A stretch of DNA of 8,254 nt, from NCBI GenBank assembly GCA_903933765.1, contig CAIZLI010000116.1, positions 1 to 8,254 of the forward strand, read 5' to 3'. A model generated the notes under the pieces. The model was not told where the DNA came from, made no database searches, and saw only the letters and a list, made by a program, of their open reading frames with translations. The stretch is from an uncultured Bacteroidota bacterium (GTDB taxonomy: Bacteria > Bacteroidota > Bacteroidia > Chitinophagales > Chitinophagaceae). Shown piece after piece: positions 6,835 through 8,254 of the stretch; position 1 is the first letter of the stretch, and every line of letters begins with the position of its first letter. The position numbers were made by a program, and so were the translations under genes.

Positions 6835-7710
6835 TTATGATACTTCTTTTGTTTCTGTTGTTGCAGGTGCTTCTGGCATTAAGCGAATGCCCCCATCTTC
6901 TATTGTAATTTTTTTTGCTTTATACAAGATCCCTACATTCATTTTGAATGCTTTTTTACTGATGCCGAAAAAAGCATAAATGTCTTCGGGTGAGGATTTG
7001 TCATGATAGGGCAAAAACCCTTTATGCAATTTTAATAACTGTATCAATTTAAGTTGATCATCATCTAGTTTTTCAACACCTTGTTTTCCTATACCAATAT
7101 CCAACTTATTATCTTCTCTAATTTTTTTTACAAAACCTTCATCAATCATTTGACCAATATGCAAATGTGTAAAAACTTCATTTTTATAAACCAATCCTTG
7201 ATGCACTTGATTCACAATCACCACATAGCCAATATCGGATTCACGGTATACTTGTAATTTAACTTTTTCTCCTTCTTTCACAGTAAGGATATCATTGCTA
7301 ATTTGATTATCAATTTTTTCTGTTGCAGCAACCCTGCCTGTTTGTTTGTCTAAATAAAGCTTGACCAAATATTTTCCACCCAAACGCATGCTTGATAATT
7401 GTTGCGATACTGGCACAAATAAATCCTTCATTAAGCCCCAATCCAAAAATGCACCCTGATTCGTAATGGCAACCACTTTTAAAGCAGCAATATCTCCAAC
7501 AACGGCAAATGGCTCTTGTGTGGTGGCAATTAATCGATTGTCTGAGTCATGGTACACAAATACACTAATGGTATCATCCACTTGTAAACCAGAAGGCACA
7601 AATCGTTTTGGTAACAAAATCCCTTCGGCTCCATTGTCCATATAAAAACCAAAATCCACTTTTCGGTCTACGCGCATTAAATTGAATTGACCTACATTGA
7701 TGGTTGACAT
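6835..7710 (-). CDS. cvfB: CvfB-family S1-domain RNA-binding protein with C-terminal winged helix
   Basis: This 291-residue protein matches the CvfB/YitL family. The order is an S1-like OB fold at about 1-62 (GQFNLMRVDRKVDFGFYM), a second at about 65-133 (VVAITNQGAFLDWGLMKDLFVP), a third at about 141-213, and a winged-helix domain at about 217-280 (GFLPYHDKSSPEDIYAFFGI, then SKKAFKMNVGILYKAKKI). The tail is short, acidic and Thr/Glu-rich. The Staphylococcus aureus homologue binds RNA and affects virulence gene expression; that role should not be assumed here. A general cytoplasmic RNA-binding or regulatory function is the safe statement. ATG at 7710 lies 19 bp after the topoisomerase stop codon, and the thiolase starts 18 bp downstream, so the three genes look like one transcription unit. 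No promoter resembling the Bacteroidota consensus is clear in the spacer. Confidence 0.9.
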   Translation of the reverse strand: MSTINVGQFNLMRVDRKVDFGFYMDNGAEGILLPKRFVPSGLQVDDTISVFVYHDSDNRLIATTQEPFAVVGDIAALKVVAITNQGAFLDWGLMKDLFVPVSQQLSSMRLGGKYLVKLYLDKQTGRVAATEKIDNQISNDILTVKEGEKVKLQVYRESDIGYVVIVNQVHQGLVYKNEVFTHLHIGQMIDEGFVKKIREDNKLDIGIGKQGVEKLDDDQLKLIQLLKLHKGFLPYHDKSSPEDIYAFFGISKKAFKMNVGILYKAKKITIEDGGIRLMPEAPATTETKEVS

Positions 7711-7717
7711 ATACTTG

Positions 7718-7729
7718 TTTTATATAAAA
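7718..7729. repeat. 12-bp AT palindrome in the topoisomerase-cvfB spacer
   Basis: TTTTATATAAAA is a perfect 12-bp palindrome that fills most of the 19-bp gap between the two genes. It lies directly after the topoisomerase stop codon and 7 bp before the cvfB start. With only A and T it may be compositional, and it is too weak to be an RNA hairpin terminator. Confidence 0.35.
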
Positions 7730-8254
7730 TTAGAACAATTCTGGCTGTTCGTCGTTAGGATCTTTGATGGCTACTTTATTTTCCCATTGCATTTCGATGG
7801 ATTTACTAAAATCAACTAGTTTGGTACCCACCGCTTTAGAGCCCATCACATCTACCATCTTACTTACTTTGAACTTAGCTTTTCTGAGTTGTGTCCCTTT
7901 GCCTGATTCTACCACTAAGATTGGTTCAACATGTGTTGTCACAGCAGCTACATAATTGCCATTGCCTTCTTTAATAAACGAAAATGGCGTTTTAAGGGTT
8001 GTTGTTTCAATTTTAAATCGCTTGATATTGAACTGTAATTTTTCTTTATCTAAATAAACAGCTGTGATCACTTTCAATGGGTTAAATTTCTCCATAAAAA
8101 TGACTTTCTCAGGATCAAACCTTTGTGTCAATTCCGTATCAGTCACCTCGTAATTACCATCATTATAAATAACGATTAATTTTTCGTCTTCGAAAGTACC
8201 AAGGTATAAACCCTTCTCTTCGGTATTCAATCTTCCAAACTTATCATCAAACCA
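7730..8254 (-). CDS. parC: DNA topoisomerase IV/gyrase subunit A, C-terminal end (5' part outside window)
   Basis: The last 174 residues and the stop codon are present. The frame stays open to the right edge (WFDDKFGRLNTEEKG at the window end), so the start lies outside. The sequence matches the C-terminal region of the Bacteroidota ParC/GyrA-like subunit, including YLGTFEDEKLIVIYNDG, VIFMEKFNPLKVITAVY, KRFKIETTTL, FSFIKEGNGNY, KAKFKVSKMVDVMG and the terminal PELF. This part forms the DNA-wrapping beta-pinwheel domain, and the catalytic tyrosine region is not in view. The subunit pairs with a ParE/GyrB-type ATPase to pass one DNA duplex through another. The first possible start codon in view is a TTG at 8230, which is simply an internal leucine. 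ParC is favoured over GyrA on overall style, without certainty. The gene heads the cvfB-thiolase unit. Confidence 0.85.
   Translation of the reverse strand, partial: WFDDKFGRLNTEEKGLYLGTFEDEKLIVIYNDGNYEVTDTELTQRFDPEKVIFMEKFNPLKVITAVYLDKEKLQFNIKRFKIETTTLKTPFSFIKEGNGNYVAAVTTHVEPILVVESGKGTQLRKAKFKVSKMVDVMGSKAVGTKLVDFSKSIEMQWENKVAIKDPNDEQPELF

Noticed and set aside
6695..6979. Plus-strand open frame of 94 codons across the thiolase-cvfB junction.
   Set aside because: It is antisense to both gene ends, and its composition reflects the codons of the opposite strand.
7764..7955. Plus-strand open frame of 63 codons opposite the topoisomerase tail.
   Set aside because: It is a mirror of a conserved coding sequence with no independent evidence.
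8228..8230. A start codon for a 166-residue protein at 8230 (7730-8230).
   Set aside because: The codon is TTG and the frame continues upstream without a stop to the window edge, encoding residues that match the same topoisomerase A family. It is an internal leucine of a partial gene.
1..8254. A defence island, mobile element or dedicated novel multi-gene system.
   Set aside because: All eight genes belong to recognisable housekeeping or metabolic families. There are no transposase, integrase, toxin-antitoxin or CRISPR features and no visible composition break.

Overview
The window looks like an ordinary chromosomal stretch from an AT-rich member of the Bacteroidota, most probably a Chitinophagaceae-type organism. 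Three observations point there: the gene families (a large secreted S9 peptidase with a charged loop, a ParC/GyrA-type tail ending in PELF, and a YtxJ bacilliredoxin with a TCSIS motif), the absence of strong Shine-Dalgarno sequences, and a perfect Bacteroidota-type -7 box (TAnnTTTG) upstream of ytxJ. The family and genus placement is inference from protein style, not from a marker gene. No rRNA, tRNA, CRISPR array, insertion sequence, phage gene or att site is visible.

Layout from right to left, following transcription. A minus-strand cluster begins beyond the right edge with the 3' end of a type IIA topoisomerase A subunit (7730-8254). It is followed after 19 bp by a CvfB-like S1/winged-helix RNA-binding protein (6835-7710) and after 18 bp by an acetoacetyl-CoA thiolase (5635-6816). 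The tight spacing suggests one transcript. The only plus-strand gene, ytxJ (5325-5651), runs into the thiolase, and their 3' ends overlap by 17 bp. A 106-bp divergent intergenic region (5219-5324) carries the ytxJ promoter and imperfect direct repeats. It separates ytxJ from a second minus-strand cluster: a DEDDh 3'-5' exonuclease (4451-5218), a polyprenol-phosphate mannosyltransferase-like GT2 enzyme (3652-4398), an EamA/DMT transporter (2781-3665, overlapping the GT2 gene by 14 bp) and a secreted S9 prolyl-oligopeptidase-type peptidase (1-2729). The window edge cuts off the last residues of the peptidase.

The genes are mostly housekeeping: DNA topology, DNA trimming or repair, RNA-linked regulation, thiolytic acyl-CoA chemistry, low-molecular-weight-thiol redox repair, lipid-linked sugar donor synthesis, metabolite export and peptide degradation. 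Nothing shows that they form one dedicated system. The points most worth checking are the two consecutive GTG starts with a coupled overlap, the C-rich leader of the GT2 gene, the tail-to-tail overlap of ytxJ with the thiolase, the repeat structure around the ytxJ promoter, and the topoisomerase-cvfB-thiolase linkage. No gene-free stretch exceeds about 110 bp.
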